Source of the DNA: Amycolatopsis oliviviridis
Lineage (GTDB): Bacteria > Actinomycetota > Actinomycetes > Mycobacteriales > Pseudonocardiaceae
NCBI RefSeq assembly: GCF_014654365.1
Contig: NZ_BNAY01000003.1
Span: 620,001 to 684,000, forward strand
Length of the DNA stretch: 64,000 nt
Direction: 5' to 3'
The position numbers were made by a program, and so were the translations under genes. How positions within the stretch are numbered: the first letter of the stretch is position 1; each line of letters opens with the position of its first letter. Positions 1 to 8,903 of this stretch are shown here, piece by piece. A model generated the notes under the pieces. The model ran no database searches, was not told the DNA's origin, and saw only the letters and a list, made by a program, of their open reading frames with translations.

Positions 1-41
1 CCATCCTTGCGCCTGGCACAAGGATGGGGGCCTTCATGTAC
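1..41. repeat. Partial class-A palindromic repeat cut by the window edge
   Basis: CATCCTTG at 2-9 pairs with CAAGGATG at 18-25, and the right arm continues as GGGGGCCTTCATGTAC. This is the same right arm as the complete copies at 21758-21782 and 21867-21891, so the left outer arm lies before base 1. It sits just beyond the stop of the LAxTG protein gene (54), the 3'-end position typical of this family. Confidence 0.75.
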
Positions 42-53
42 TCAGGGCTGGCT

Positions 54-755
54 TCAGTCGGTCTTGCCGCGGCGCACGCGCAGCAGGACCAGGACGCCGG
101 CACCGGCCAGGACCAGCAGGCCACCGGCCCACAGCAGCCAGGCGTTGTCGAAACCGGTGTCCGCGAGGCCGCCGCCGTTGCCGCCGTTACCGCCGACGTT
201 CGGGGCGGGAACCGCGGTGCTCGACGGAGCGGAGGTCTCCGACGGCTTGTCCGTGGTGGTCGGCGCGGTCGTCGGCGGCTTGGCCGTCGAGGTCTTCGTC
301 GGCTCGCTCGGCTTCGGCTGCTCGGTCGGCTTGGTCTTCTCGCCGCACGCGTACCACTTGTCGATGTTCGCCTTGCTGCCGTCGCGGTTGAACGGCGCGC
401 GCAGCTCGGTCCACGGCGGGGTGTCGGCGAGCTTGCGCTTGCCCGGCTCGTAGACGTTGTAGCCGTCGTCGCCACCGAGGACGACGATCGCGGTCACCTT
501 GACGCCTTCGCCGAGGCCGGTGATGTTCAGCCGCTTCTCACCGACGCCGCCGGTGAACTTGAAGTCCGAGTCGGACAGGGCCGAGCCGCCGGCCTTGACC
601 TGCTCGCACTTGCTGATGTTGCCGGGGATCGGCTTGGCGCGGTCGTCGTCGGAGTGGCAGGCCAGCGCCGAGCCGGCGGTGCCGAGCAGGGCGGCGGTCG
701 CCAGGGCGACGACGGTGACGGCGGAACGGACACGTCGTCCGGACATGATCTGCAT
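54..755 (-). CDS. LAxTG-anchored cell-wall surface protein
   Basis: A 233-residue exported protein. A basic start and hydrophobic stretch (about residues 6-32, ending near SALAC) form a signal peptide. A small globular region containing two Cys is followed by a Pro/Thr/Ser-rich stalk (about 140-185) and a Gly/Asn linker. The C-terminus has LADTG at 197-201, a hydrophobic helix and an RVRRGKTD tail. LAxTG is the sorting signal of class E sortases in high-GC actinobacteria, so it is probably attached covalently to peptidoglycan. The ATG at 755 has GGAG eight bases upstream. No sortase gene is in the window. The function of the exposed domain is not recognised. Confidence 0.85.
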   Translation of the reverse strand: MQIMSGRRVRSAVTVVALATAALLGTAGSALACHSDDDRAKPIPGNISKCEQVKAGGSALSDSDFKFTGGVGEKRLNITGLGEGVKVTAIVVLGGDDGYNVYEPGKRKLADTPPWTELRAPFNRDGSKANIDKWYACGEKTKPTEQPKPSEPTKTSTAKPPTTAPTTTDKPSETSAPSSTAVPAPNVGGNGGNGGGLADTGFDNAWLLWAGGLLVLAGAGVLVLLRVRRGKTD

Positions 756-930
756 TCAGAGCTCTCCTGTACCGATCGGGGGACAAACGAGCAAAAGCGC
801 GATGCCTCTTCCGAGTGATGACGGTCAACTCGCGGTGTTCTCCACGAGTTCCGTTCACCCGACAGGGTGAGGCGAGAGACCGGACGCTATCGCACACCGA
901 TTTCACACGGAATCCGGGGCCCCCGACAAA

Positions 931-964
931 GCGGCCCACCATCCACAGAGGAATGGTGGGCCGC
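931..964 (-). terminator. Stem-loop downstream of the amino acid permease gene
   Basis: GCGGCCCACCAT (931-942) and ATGGTGGGCCGC (953-964) form a perfect 12-bp stem with a 10-nt loop, starting 15 bases after the permease stop. There is no long U tract, which is common for actinobacterial terminators. Confidence 0.65.
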
Positions 965-978
965 CGAAACGAGAATGA

Positions 979-2499
979 TCAGTCCGATACGGACTCCGCC
1001 TTCTCGTCCGCGTTCTTCTTGCCGAGCAGCGAATGGCGACGGCTGTAGACGAAGTAGATGACGACGCCCAGCACCATCCACGCGATGAACCGCAACCAGG
1101 TCAGCACGGTCAGGTTCAACATCAGCCACAGGCAGGCGAGGATCGCCAGGATCGGGATCACCGGCACCCACGGCACCCGGAAGGCACGCGGCAGATCCGG
1201 TCGCGTCTTGCGCAGCACCATCACGCCCGCGGAAACGAGAATGAACGCGAACAGTGTGCCGACGTTGACCATTTCCTCCAGTTTGTCCGCCGGGAAGAAC
1301 GTCGCGGCGACGGCGACCAGTCCGCCGACGACGATGGTCGCCCGCTTCGGCGTCCCGTTCGCGCCGGTCTTCGCCAGGGCGCGCGGCATGAGGCCGTCGC
1401 GCGACATCGCGAAGATGATCCGGATCTGGCCGAGCATCAGCACCATGACGACGGTCGTCAGACCGGCGAGGGCGCCGACGGAGATGATGTTGGCCGCCCA
1501 GTCGACACCGTTGACCGCGAACGCGGACGCGAGCGTCTTCTTGCTGCCGTCGCCCGCCGAAGTGGCGAGATCCTTGTAGTTCACCATGCCGACGACCACG
1601 AGCGACACGGCGACGTAGAGCACCGTGACGATGGCCAGCGAGCCGAAGATGCCGCGCGGCACGGCCTTCTGCGGGTTGCGGGTCTCTTCCGCGGTGGTCG
1701 CGACGATGTCGAAACCGATGAACGCGAAGAACACCAGCGAAGCCGCGGCCAGCAGGCCGAAGACACCGAACGAGCTACTGCTGCTGCCCGCGAACACCGA
1801 GAACAGCGACTGGTCGACCCCGGTGGCCGACGACTCGGCGCCGGACTGGGCGTCCGGGATGAACGGGCTGTAGTTGGAACCCTTGATGTAGAAGATGCCG
1901 AGCACGATCACGAACAGCACCACCGCGACCTTGATCCCGGTGATCACCATCGAGAACCGCGAAGACAGCTTCGTGCCGACCGCGAGCAGCGTCGTCAGCA
2001 CCAGCACCACGATCAGGGCGCCCCAGTCGACCGGGACACCGCCGATCTCGAACGTCGTCTTCGTGCCCTTGCCGAAAATGTAGGAGAGCACGGTTTCGAG
2101 GTAGGCCGACCAGCCCTTCGACACCGCGGCCGCGCCGACCGCGAGTTCCAGGATCAGGTCCCAGCCGATGATCCACGCCATGAACTCGCCGAAGGTGGCG
2201 TAAGAGAACGTGTACGCGCTCCCGGCCACCGGGACGGTCGACGCGAATTCCGCGTAACAGAGCGCCGCCAGCGCGCAGGCGATGGCAGCGAAGACGAACG
2301 AGAGCGACACCGACGGCCCCGCGTAGTCGCCTGCCGTGCGCGCGGTGAGCGTGAAGATACCGGCACCGATGACGACGGCGACGCCGAAGACGGTCAGGTC
2401 CCACGCGCTCAGGTTCCGCCTGAGCCTGGTCCCCGGTTCGTCGGTGTCCGCGATGGACTGCTCGATGGATTTCGTACGCCACAGACCGTTTCCGGGCAC
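979..2499 (-). CDS. APC-superfamily amino acid permease
   Basis: A 506-residue integral membrane protein with about 12 hydrophobic helices. The conserved APC opening is present: a basic N-terminus, LSAWDLTVFGVAVVIGAGIF (TM1 with the unwound GAGIF) and a CYAEFAST segment after TM2. These place it with cationic amino acid transporter-like permeases, which carry out proton- or exchange-coupled uptake of amino acids; the substrate cannot be read from sequence. The start is GTG at 2499 with GGAGG about seven bases upstream. A stem-loop follows the stop. It is monocistronic with no pathway neighbour. Confidence 0.9.
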   Translation of the reverse strand: MPGNGLWRTKSIEQSIADTDEPGTRLRRNLSAWDLTVFGVAVVIGAGIFTLTARTAGDYAGPSVSLSFVFAAIACALAALCYAEFASTVPVAGSAYTFSYATFGEFMAWIIGWDLILELAVGAAAVSKGWSAYLETVLSYIFGKGTKTTFEIGGVPVDWGALIVVLVLTTLLAVGTKLSSRFSMVITGIKVAVVLFVIVLGIFYIKGSNYSPFIPDAQSGAESSATGVDQSLFSVFAGSSSSSFGVFGLLAAASLVFFAFIGFDIVATTAEETRNPQKAVPRGIFGSLAIVTVLYVAVSLVVVGMVNYKDLATSAGDGSKKTLASAFAVNGVDWAANIISVGALAGLTTVVMVLMLGQIRIIFAMSRDGLMPRALAKTGANGTPKRATIVVGGLVAVAATFFPADKLEEMVNVGTLFAFILVSAGVMVLRKTRPDLPRAFRVPWVPVIPILAILACLWLMLNLTVLTWLRFIAWMVLGVVIYFVYSRRHSLLGKKNADEKAESVSD

Positions 2500-2665
2500 C
2501 CTTGACCTCCATAGACCTGACTGCGGTTCATCGGACCTTATCGCCCGGTCGTGACGGCAGCGCGGTGGGAGAGCAACGAAGTACGCGGAGGTCGCGACGG
2601 TAGTCGGCGATGTACGGACAGTTGCGCCGAACGGCGGTCGCGGCGATGTCGATCGCCGCTCCCGA

Positions 2666-2722
2666 ATGTCATGAAAGGGCCGTTCAGGACGGAAAACGTC
2701 CTGAACGGCCCTTTCATGACAT
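2666..2722. repeat. Class-A palindromic repeat (perfect 26-bp stem)
   Basis: The left arm 2666-2691 and right arm 2697-2722 are exact reverse complements around a 5-nt GAAAA loop. The arm core TGAAAGGGCCGTTCA is itself nearly palindromic. It lies 53 bases past the stop of the cation transporter gene. The rest of the gap (2500-2665) holds only the permease promoter region and no gene that I can support. Confidence 0.9.
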
Positions 2723-2775
2723 CCCGCCGAGCAGGCCGGAAACGAACCCCGGAGGCTCAGGCGTCAGGCTCGGAC

Positions 2776-3690
2776 TCAGGCCAGCGAGCGGTCCAGGTCC
2801 GGCTCCAGGTAGATCAGCTTCGCCGTAGGCACCTTCGCCCGCACACGCGCTTCGGCGTCGTCGATGGCCTGCGCGACCTCGCCGGTCTCCAGCCCCGGCA
2901 CCAGCGCGAGCTTCGCGGCCACCAGCATCTCGTCCGGGCCGATGTAGAGCGTCCGGATGTGGATGACCCGCTCGACCTTGCCCGCGGCGAGTTCGTCGAC
3001 GATCGTGTCGAGGTCGGGCTCGGAGGCGCCTTCGCCGATCAGCAGGCTCTTCATCTCGATGATCAGGATGATCGCGATGACGCCGAGCAGCAGGCCGATC
3101 GTCACGGTGCCGATGCCGTCCCACACCGGGTCGCCGGTGATGACCGAGAGTCCGACGCCCGCGAGCGCGAACACCAGGCCGAGCAGCGCGCCCGCGTCCT
3201 CCAGCAGCACCACCGGCAGTTCGGGGGTCTTGGCCTGGCGGATGAACGCCCACCAGCCCGCGTCGCCCTTGATCTTCTTCGACTCCTGGATCGCGGTGTA
3301 GAAGGAGTACGACTCCAGCCCGATCGCGACCACGAGGATGCCGACCGCCACCAGCGGCGAGGTCAGCGGTTCCGGTTCGCTGATCTTGTGGATGCCCTCG
3401 TACAGCGCGAACACCGAGCCGAGGCTGAAGAGCATCAGCGCGACGATGAACGAGTAGAAGTAGCGGTCCCGGCCGAAGCCGAACGGGTGCGTGCGGGTCG
3501 CCTTGCGCTGCGAGGTCTTCTGACCGAGCAGCAGGAGCCCCTGGTTCGAGGTGTCCGCGAGCGAGTGCACGGACTCGGCGAGCATCGAAGACGACCCCGT
3601 GATGAGGAAGCCGGTGAATTTCGCGGCCGCGATTCCGGCGTTCGCCACGAGTGCGGCGATGATCGCCTTGGTTCCGCCACCTGCAGACAC
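2776..3690 (-). CDS. Cation diffusion facilitator transporter, SLC30A9 (ZnT9)-like
   Basis: A 304-residue membrane protein of the CDF family, which exports divalent metals, typically zinc, by proton antiport. TM2 carries SMLAESVHSLADTSNQ and is followed by a THPFGFGRDRYFYSF loop. The C-terminal domain (from about residue 215) has the ferredoxin-like ZT-dimer form. Two canonical transport-site residues differ: AES instead of AD in TM2, and EDAGA where most CDFs have HxxxD in TM5. This pattern is known from ZnT9-like members, so metal specificity is uncertain. GTG at 3690 is preferred because GGGGAG lies six bases upstream; an in-frame TTG six bases further upstream overlaps that site. Confidence 0.85.
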   Translation of the reverse strand: MSAGGGTKAIIAALVANAGIAAAKFTGFLITGSSSMLAESVHSLADTSNQGLLLLGQKTSQRKATRTHPFGFGRDRYFYSFIVALMLFSLGSVFALYEGIHKISEPEPLTSPLVAVGILVVAIGLESYSFYTAIQESKKIKGDAGWWAFIRQAKTPELPVVLLEDAGALLGLVFALAGVGLSVITGDPVWDGIGTVTIGLLLGVIAIILIIEMKSLLIGEGASEPDLDTIVDELAAGKVERVIHIRTLYIGPDEMLVAAKLALVPGLETGEVAQAIDDAEARVRAKVPTAKLIYLEPDLDRSLA

Positions 3691-3832
3691 GTGCAACTCC
3701 CCAAATGGTGTCCCGATATGCCGGGTTCGAAGGCTAGCAGTGCAGATGAGCCCGTACGCGCGGGGCGGGACAGGTCACAGAATTGTCGGATCCCCTCGCT
3801 AGTGTCCCCCTCTCAGGACCTGGGAGGTGCCC

Positions 3833-6800
3833 GTGCCGCGATTCGGCGTGCTCGGACCGTTGACGATCGAGAGCCCGCCCGGGCGGCGCACGGCGCCGCG
3901 CGGCGATCATCAGCGCGCCCTGCTGGCCGTCCTGCTGCTGAACGCGAACTCGTCCGTCCCGGTCGACGCCCTGGTCGAGACCCTTTGGCCGGAGACACCG
4001 CCCAAGTCGTACACCTCGAATCTGCACACGTACGTCTCCCGCCTGCGGGCGCGGTTCGAAGGGCTGGAGATCGAGCGGGATCCGCACGGTTACCGGCTGG
4101 TGGTCGGCCCGGGCGACCTCGATCTGCTGTCCTTCCGCGAAGCCGCCGCGGCGGGGAAGGCCGCCGCGCGGGCGGGCGATCCGGCGGGGGCAGCCGGGCA
4201 CTATCGCCGGGCGCTGGCGGAGTGGCGCGGGCCGGTCCTGTCCGGACTGCACATCCCCCGGCTCGACGCGGACATCGCCCGGCTCGAGTCGGAACGCCTC
4301 GCCGCGTTCGAAGACTGCGTCGACGCCGAACTGTCCGACGGCAGGCACGGCGAGCTCACCGGCGAACTCCAGGCGATGATCACCGAACATCCGCTGCGCG
4401 AGCGGCTGGCCGCGCAGCTGATGATCGCGCTGCACCGCGCCGGCAGGCAGGCCGATTCACTGGCCGTCCACCGCGAACTGCGCACCACTCTCGTCGAGGA
4501 ACTCGGTGTGGAGCCCGGCGCCGAGGTCCGCCGCGTGCACGCCGCCGTGCTGCGCGGCGAGGATCCGGTGCCGCCGGCCAAGACCGCGCAGGTCTTCCCG
4601 ATCTGCCAGCTGCCCCCGGACATCGCGGATCTCGCGGGCCGCGAGGGCGAGATCGCGAAACTCTCCGGGCTGCTCGGCGCGAGCACGGGCGTCCCGGTCG
4701 CGGTGATCACCGGCGAACCCGGCGCGGGCAAGTCCACCCTCGCGGTCAGCACCGCGCACCGGCTCCGCCGGTCCTTCCCGGACGGACAGCTGTTCGTCCC
4801 GCTGGCTGGCGCCTCCGACCCCCGCGACCTCGCCGACGTCCTCGGCGACCTGTTGCGAGCGCTGGGCGTCACCGGTCCCGCCATCCCGGACGACGTCGCG
4901 GCCAGGGCGGCGGCGTACCGCGGCCGTCTCGCCGATCGGCGGGTCCTGGTGGTGCTCGACGACGCCGCCGGCCCCGAGCAGGTCCGCGCGTTGCTGCCGG
5001 GAACGCCGGGCAGCGCCGTGCTGGTCACCAGCAGACGGCGGCTTTCCGGGCTCGCCGGGGCGGATCGCCTCCACCTCGCGCCGCTGTCCGGCGCCGAGGC
5101 GATGACGCTGCTGGAGCGGCTCGCCGGTCCGGACCGGGTGGGCGCCGAACGCGCGGACGCGGAGCGGATCGCCAAGGCCTGCGGCAATCTCCCGCTGGCG
5201 CTGCGGATCGCGGGCAGCAGGCTCGCCATGCGGCCGGGCCTGCCGCTCGGGAAACTCGCCGGGAAGCTGGAGGACGAGGTCTCGCGCCTCGACGAACTCC
5301 AGGTCAGCGATCTCCAGGTCCGCGGCAGCATCGCGTTGAGCTACGAGGCGCTGAGCCCGTCCGCGCGGCGCGCGTTCCGGCTGATCGGCCGCTGCCGCAC
5401 CCTCGACCTTCCCGCTTGGGCGGTGTCGACCCTCATCAACGACAAAGCCGACAGCACCGACGAAGAAGCGGATGAGGCCATCGACGAACTCGTCGAGGCC
5501 AGTCTCCTCGAAGCCACCGGTCTCGATCCGACAGGTGAGCAACGGTTCCGCATGCACGACCTCGTGCGCGTGTACGCGACGGAACTCGGGCGGGAACTGG
5601 AAACCCGCGCCGAACGGGTCGCCACCGTCGCGAAGTTGTCGGACGCGGCGCTGTGCCTCGCCGACACGGCGGCCCGCCGTCTGCCGAGGACGGTGCCGAT
5701 GCCGTTGTCGGATCAGGATCTGCCCGCGCAGCCCCTGTCCGGCGAGCTGGTCGAGCGGCTGCTGCGCGATCCCGGCACCTGGTTCTCCGTGGAGCGCGCG
5801 AACCTGGTCTCCGCCGTCTCGTCGATGTGCGCGGTCGGCTGGCCGCGAAAAGCGTTGCGGGTACTGGAAAGACTGAGCGCGTACCTGTATCTGCACAGTC
5901 ATTACACCGACATGCGGACGGCGTACGAGATCCTGCGCGACGCGGCCCTCAAAGCCGGTGACAGGCACATCGTGGTCATCGCCGAGGCGAACCTGACGGT
6001 GCTGCTGCACGTTCGCGGCGAGTACGAACGCGCCGTCGAGGGTTACCGCGAGTGCTCGAAGGCGCTGGCGGAACTGGGCGATGTTTCCGCGCAGGCGTGG
6101 GTCGAGACGAATCTGGCGCGCTGCCTCGTCGGCCTCGGCAGGGCCGGGGAATCCCTGCACGCGGCGACCCAGGCCCGCGAACTGTCCCTTGTGGAGGAAA
6201 CCGGGCCGGGGGCGTACGCGCTGCACGCGGAGTCCGCCGCGTTGCACCGGCTCGGCAAGGTCGCCGAGGCGCTGGAGATCGACAGCCGGAGCCTCGCGCA
6301 CGCGCGGGAAAGCGGCGACGAACGCCAGCTCGGCGTTGCCCTGCAAGGACTTTCGTGGTCGCTGATGCTCGACGGTCGCGAGGCCGAGGCGCTGGAGACG
6401 ATCGAGGAATCGGTCCGCGTGCTGCGCCGGACGACGGCGAAATCGGCACTGGCGAAATCGCTGCGCACGCAGGGCGCCATCCTCGCCGGCGCCGGGCGGC
6501 GCGCCGACGCGGTGAAGGCCTACGAGAACGCGCGCCGGCTGGCCGACGCGCTCGAAGAACGGCCGCGAGAGCTCTCCTGCACGCGGGCGATCGCGGCGAG
6601 CTGGATCGGCGACGGCCGGGCCGACCGCGCGATTCCCGTGCTGCGCCACTGCCTTGACGAATTCCGCGCCATGGGCGGGAAACCCGCGACGGCCCTCACC
6701 CTGCACGTGCTGCGCAGAGCGTACGAGGCCGTCGGGGAAATGGAGGCGGCCGAGGCGGCGGGTGAAGAGGCGAAGCGATTGGAAGTCCCCCACGACGCCA

Positions 6801-6856
6801 ACGCTTCGGCCCTCGTCCGGTTGCTGTTGTCGCTCACCGAACCCGCCCCGGCCTGA
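3833..6856 (+). CDS. AfsR/SARP-type transcriptional regulator with NB-ARC and TPR domains
   Basis: A 1007-residue regulator. An OmpR-like winged helix (about 1-75, beginning FGVLGPL) is followed by a bacterial transcriptional activation domain (about 90-240). An NB-ARC-type STAND ATPase comes next, with Walker A GEPGAGKST near residue 295 and Walker B VLVVLDDA near 375. The C-terminal half is TPR-like helical repeats. AfsR-like proteins activate secondary metabolism or stress genes when the ATPase/TPR part senses a signal. GTG at 3833 follows GGGAGG by five bases; an upstream GTG at 3827 overlaps this site. No biosynthetic cluster adjoins it, so it may act in trans. Confidence 0.88.
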   Translation: MPRFGVLGPLTIESPPGRRTAPRGDHQRALLAVLLLNANSSVPVDALVETLWPETPPKSYTSNLHTYVSRLRARFEGLEIERDPHGYRLVVGPGDLDLLSFREAAAAGKAAARAGDPAGAAGHYRRALAEWRGPVLSGLHIPRLDADIARLESERLAAFEDCVDAELSDGRHGELTGELQAMITEHPLRERLAAQLMIALHRAGRQADSLAVHRELRTTLVEELGVEPGAEVRRVHAAVLRGEDPVPPAKTAQVFPICQLPPDIADLAGREGEIAKLSGLLGASTGVPVAVITGEPGAGKSTLAVSTAHRLRRSFPDGQLFVPLAGASDPRDLADVLGDLLRALGVTGPAIPDDVAARAAAYRGRLADRRVLVVLDDAAGPEQVRALLPGTPGSAVLVTSRRRLSGLAGADRLHLAPLSGAEAMTLLERLAGPDRVGAERADAERIAKACGNLPLALRIAGSRLAMRPGLPLGKLAGKLEDEVSRLDELQVSDLQVRGSIALSYEALSPSARRAFRLIGRCRTLDLPAWAVSTLINDKADSTDEEADEAIDELVEASLLEATGLDPTGEQRFRMHDLVRVYATELGRELETRAERVATVAKLSDAALCLADTAARRLPRTVPMPLSDQDLPAQPLSGELVERLLRDPGTWFSVERANLVSAVSSMCAVGWPRKALRVLERLSAYLYLHSHYTDMRTAYEILRDAALKAGDRHIVVIAEANLTVLLHVRGEYERAVEGYRECSKALAELGDVSAQAWVETNLARCLVGLGRAGESLHAATQARELSLVEETGPGAYALHAESAALHRLGKVAEALEIDSRSLAHARESGDERQLGVALQGLSWSLMLDGREAEALETIEESVRVLRRTTAKSALAKSLRTQGAILAGAGRRADAVKAYENARRLADALEERPRELSCTRAIAASWIGDGRADRAIPVLRHCLDEFRAMGGKPATALTLHVLRRAYEAVGEMEAAEAAGEEAKRLEVPHDANASALVRLLLSLTEPAPA

Positions 6857-6894
6857 CCGGGTGGTGCCCGACCCCTCAGACGAGCACCACCCGG
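6857..6894. terminator. Bidirectional terminator-like hairpin between convergent genes
   Basis: CCGGGTGGTGC (6857-6867) and GCACCACCCGG (6884-6894) form a perfect 11-bp stem with a 16-nt loop. It fills the gap between the regulator stop and the stop of the membrane protein gene on the other strand. Confidence 0.7.
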
Positions 6895-6902
6895 AAGTCT
6901 GA

Positions 6903-7415
6903 TCAGTCCCCGAAGATCACGCGCGATTCGCGCCGCTGGGCGGAGAACCAGGCCAGCGCGATCACCAGCACCCCGTTGGCGGCGGCGTCCCACACCGGTG
7001 GCGAGGCGGATTCGAGCCGGGCGACCGCGAACATGTTGATCAGGCCGGCGACGGTCAGCATCACGCGGATGGGCTGCGTGCCGCTCACGACCAGCGCGGC
7101 GGTGAGCAGCACCTGAGCGCCGAGCGTGATCAGCACGACCAGCGGGAGGTTCAGCCTGTTCTCCGCGTCGACGGCGAGGTCCTGCAGGCCGGAACCCGCG
7201 GCTTTGACGGATTCGATCGCGTCACCGGCGAATCCCGCCAGCGCCGGCGCCGAACCTGCCAGGTCCTGGCCGTCCGGAAGCGGGAGCACCAGATCGACGA
7301 CCGGGACGAGCGCGGCCACGACGACGATTCCGAGCGCGGCGAGCAAGGCGGCGGGGCGCACGGAGACCGGCACCCGGTAGGCGCGTCCGCTCACCGCGTC
7401 GGGATGGGAAGTCAC
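6903..7415 (-). CDS. Small integral membrane protein, function unknown
   Basis: A 170-residue protein with about four predicted membrane helices: near 20-45 (AALLAALGIVVVAALVPVV), 92-112, 117-135 and 143-160. A 40-residue extracytoplasmic or loop segment follows the first helix. The tail SAQRRESRVIFGD is charged. It starts at GTG 7415 with GGAG about ten bases upstream. I do not recognise a family. The following 7416-7536 contains only its promoter region. Confidence 0.7.
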   Translation of the reverse strand: MTSHPDAVSGRAYRVPVSVRPAALLAALGIVVVAALVPVVDLVLPLPDGQDLAGSAPALAGFAGDAIESVKAAGSGLQDLAVDAENRLNLPLVVLITLGAQVLLTAALVVSGTQPIRVMLTVAGLINMFAVARLESASPPVWDAAANGVLVIALAWFSAQRRESRVIFGD

Positions 7416-7536
7416 TGCTGCTGCTCTCCTCGGCCATCGTCATCCGGGAGCAGCCGACGACAATCGCCGGGTCACCCGTAAGGATGATGGTCGCGGAACC
7501 CGCCACACGGAACGCACACACTTCGCCCCAGGGCAC

Positions 7537-7602
7537 ACGCGTTTCGTCCTCTGGATGCGGTCCTTGCACGTGCAAGGACCGCATCCAGAGGACGAAACGC
7601 GT
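7537..7602. repeat. Class-B palindrome: perfect, loopless 66-bp inverted repeat
   Basis: Bases 7537-7569 are the exact reverse complement of 7570-7602, with no spacer. The outer 25 bases of each arm (ACGCGTTTCGTCCTCTGGAT... inward) recur at 31381 and 38325, while the central bases differ but remain palindromic. It ends 7 bases before the manA stop codon. No U tract follows it. Confidence 0.95.
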
Positions 7603-7609
7603 AAGAGGG

Positions 7610-8839
7610 TCAGCAGGTGCCGGCGGTCGCCCGGAAGACCTGGGTGCGCTCGCCGGAAAGCGGCCGCACGCGGACGGCGGGGTCGGCGGCAGGGAGCCAC
7701 ACCGACTGGCCGCGGCGGAGTTCGACCTGCTCGCCGTCGTCGGCCGTCACCAGCAGGCTGCCGGCGGTGCACAGCAGGATCTGCGGGCCGACGTCGTGGA
7801 CGGCGATCTCGCCGTCGTCCCCGGCCTCCCACTCGATCCGCGACAGCTCGAACTCCGGCGCGTCGGTGCGGTACACCGACAAGCGCTCCTCACGTTCCCC
7901 GCTCTGGACCGGCATCTCGCCGCACGCGAAGTCGACGACGCGCAGCAGCTCCGGCACGTCGACGTGTTTGGGGGTCAGCCCGCAGCGCAGGATGTTGTCC
8001 GAGTTCGCCAGGATCTCCACGGCGGTGCCGTGCAGGTACAGGTGCAGGTTGCCGGCGGGCAGGTAGATCGCCTCGCCCGCACTCAGGGTGAGGCGGTTGA
8101 GCAGCAGCGCCGCGAGCACACCCGCGTCCCGCGGATGCGCTTCGCCGAGTTCCAGGATGGTGCGGCATTCGACGTCGAACTCGCCGCGCTCCCGGACGTG
8201 CTTCACACACGAGTCGAGGACCTCGGGCAGCAGTTCGTCGAGCGCGGCCTGCGGCAGGGTGATCCAGGTGGTGAACAGCGCGCGCAGCCCGGCCGGGTCC
8301 GGCTGGGCCTCCAGCAGCACCGCGTACTTCGCCAGCCCGGGCGTCTCGATCGCCTTCAGCAGGGAGATCGTGCGTTCCGGGTCGCGGAAGCCCGCCAGCG
8401 CGTGGAACTCGGTCAGCGCGCAGACGAGTTCCGGCTTCGCCGTCGGATCCGGGTAGTTGCGGTTCGACGCGTCGCGCGGGATCCCCGCCGACTCCTCACG
8501 TGCGTATCCCTCCGCCGCCTGCGCGGCCGACGGGTGCGCCTGCATCGAAAGCGGCTCTTCGGCGGCGAGGATCTTCAGCAGGAACGGCAGCCTGCCACCC
8601 CAGCGGCCCGCGCAGCTCGTGCCGAGCTGGCCGACCGGGTCGGCCTCGACGAGCTCCAGCAGGCTCCGCTCGGTGCCGTCCGGGCCGATGACGTGGGACG
8701 GGTCACCGGGGTGGGCGCCCATCCACAGTTCCGCCTCCGGATGCGGCGCCGGCACCGGACGCCCCAGCAGCTCGGGGATCGTCGTTCTGGACCCCCACGC
8801 GTAGGGCCGCACGGCATTGCGCAGCAGCTCCACTGTCAC
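7610..8839 (-). CDS. manA: Mannose-6-phosphate isomerase, class I
   Basis: A 409-residue zinc enzyme interconverting fructose-6-phosphate and mannose-6-phosphate. It feeds GDP-mannose for cell-envelope mannans, phosphatidylinositol mannosides and glycoproteins. The class I signature is visible: N-terminal NAVRPYAWGSRTTIPELL, then WMGAHPGDPS, LPFLLKILAAEEPLSMQAHPS (cupin metal site) and YLPAGNLHLYLHGTAVEI. The start is GTG 8839 with GAGGAG upstream. It is the last gene of the manB-Trm112-SIS-manA run, the same order as Rv3257c-Rv3255c of M. tuberculosis. Confidence 0.95.
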   Translation of the reverse strand: MTVELLRNAVRPYAWGSRTTIPELLGRPVPAPHPEAELWMGAHPGDPSHVIGPDGTERSLLELVEADPVGQLGTSCAGRWGGRLPFLLKILAAEEPLSMQAHPSAAQAAEGYAREESAGIPRDASNRNYPDPTAKPELVCALTEFHALAGFRDPERTISLLKAIETPGLAKYAVLLEAQPDPAGLRALFTTWITLPQAALDELLPEVLDSCVKHVRERGEFDVECRTILELGEAHPRDAGVLAALLLNRLTLSAGEAIYLPAGNLHLYLHGTAVEILANSDNILRCGLTPKHVDVPELLRVVDFACGEMPVQSGEREERLSVYRTDAPEFELSRIEWEAGDDGEIAVHDVGPQILLCTAGSLLVTADDGEQVELRRGQSVWLPAADPAVRVRPLSGERTQVFRATAGTC

Positions 8840-8903
8840 CTCAACTCCTCGCCGGGCACGGGTTGTTTGTGCCGGCCCTCATTTCTTACGTCGCGCGCGG
8901 GGC

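Noticed and set aside
4457..6793. Long minus-strand open frame (778 codons) opposite the AfsR-like gene
   Set aside because: It is a shadow of high-GC codon bias; composition is Arg/Gly/Gln-rich without domains, and the plus-strand frame has clear NB-ARC motifs.
7537..7602. Ordinary intrinsic terminator
   Set aside because: It has no loop and no U tract and recurs with conserved outer sequence at unrelated loci, so it is better described as a repeat element.
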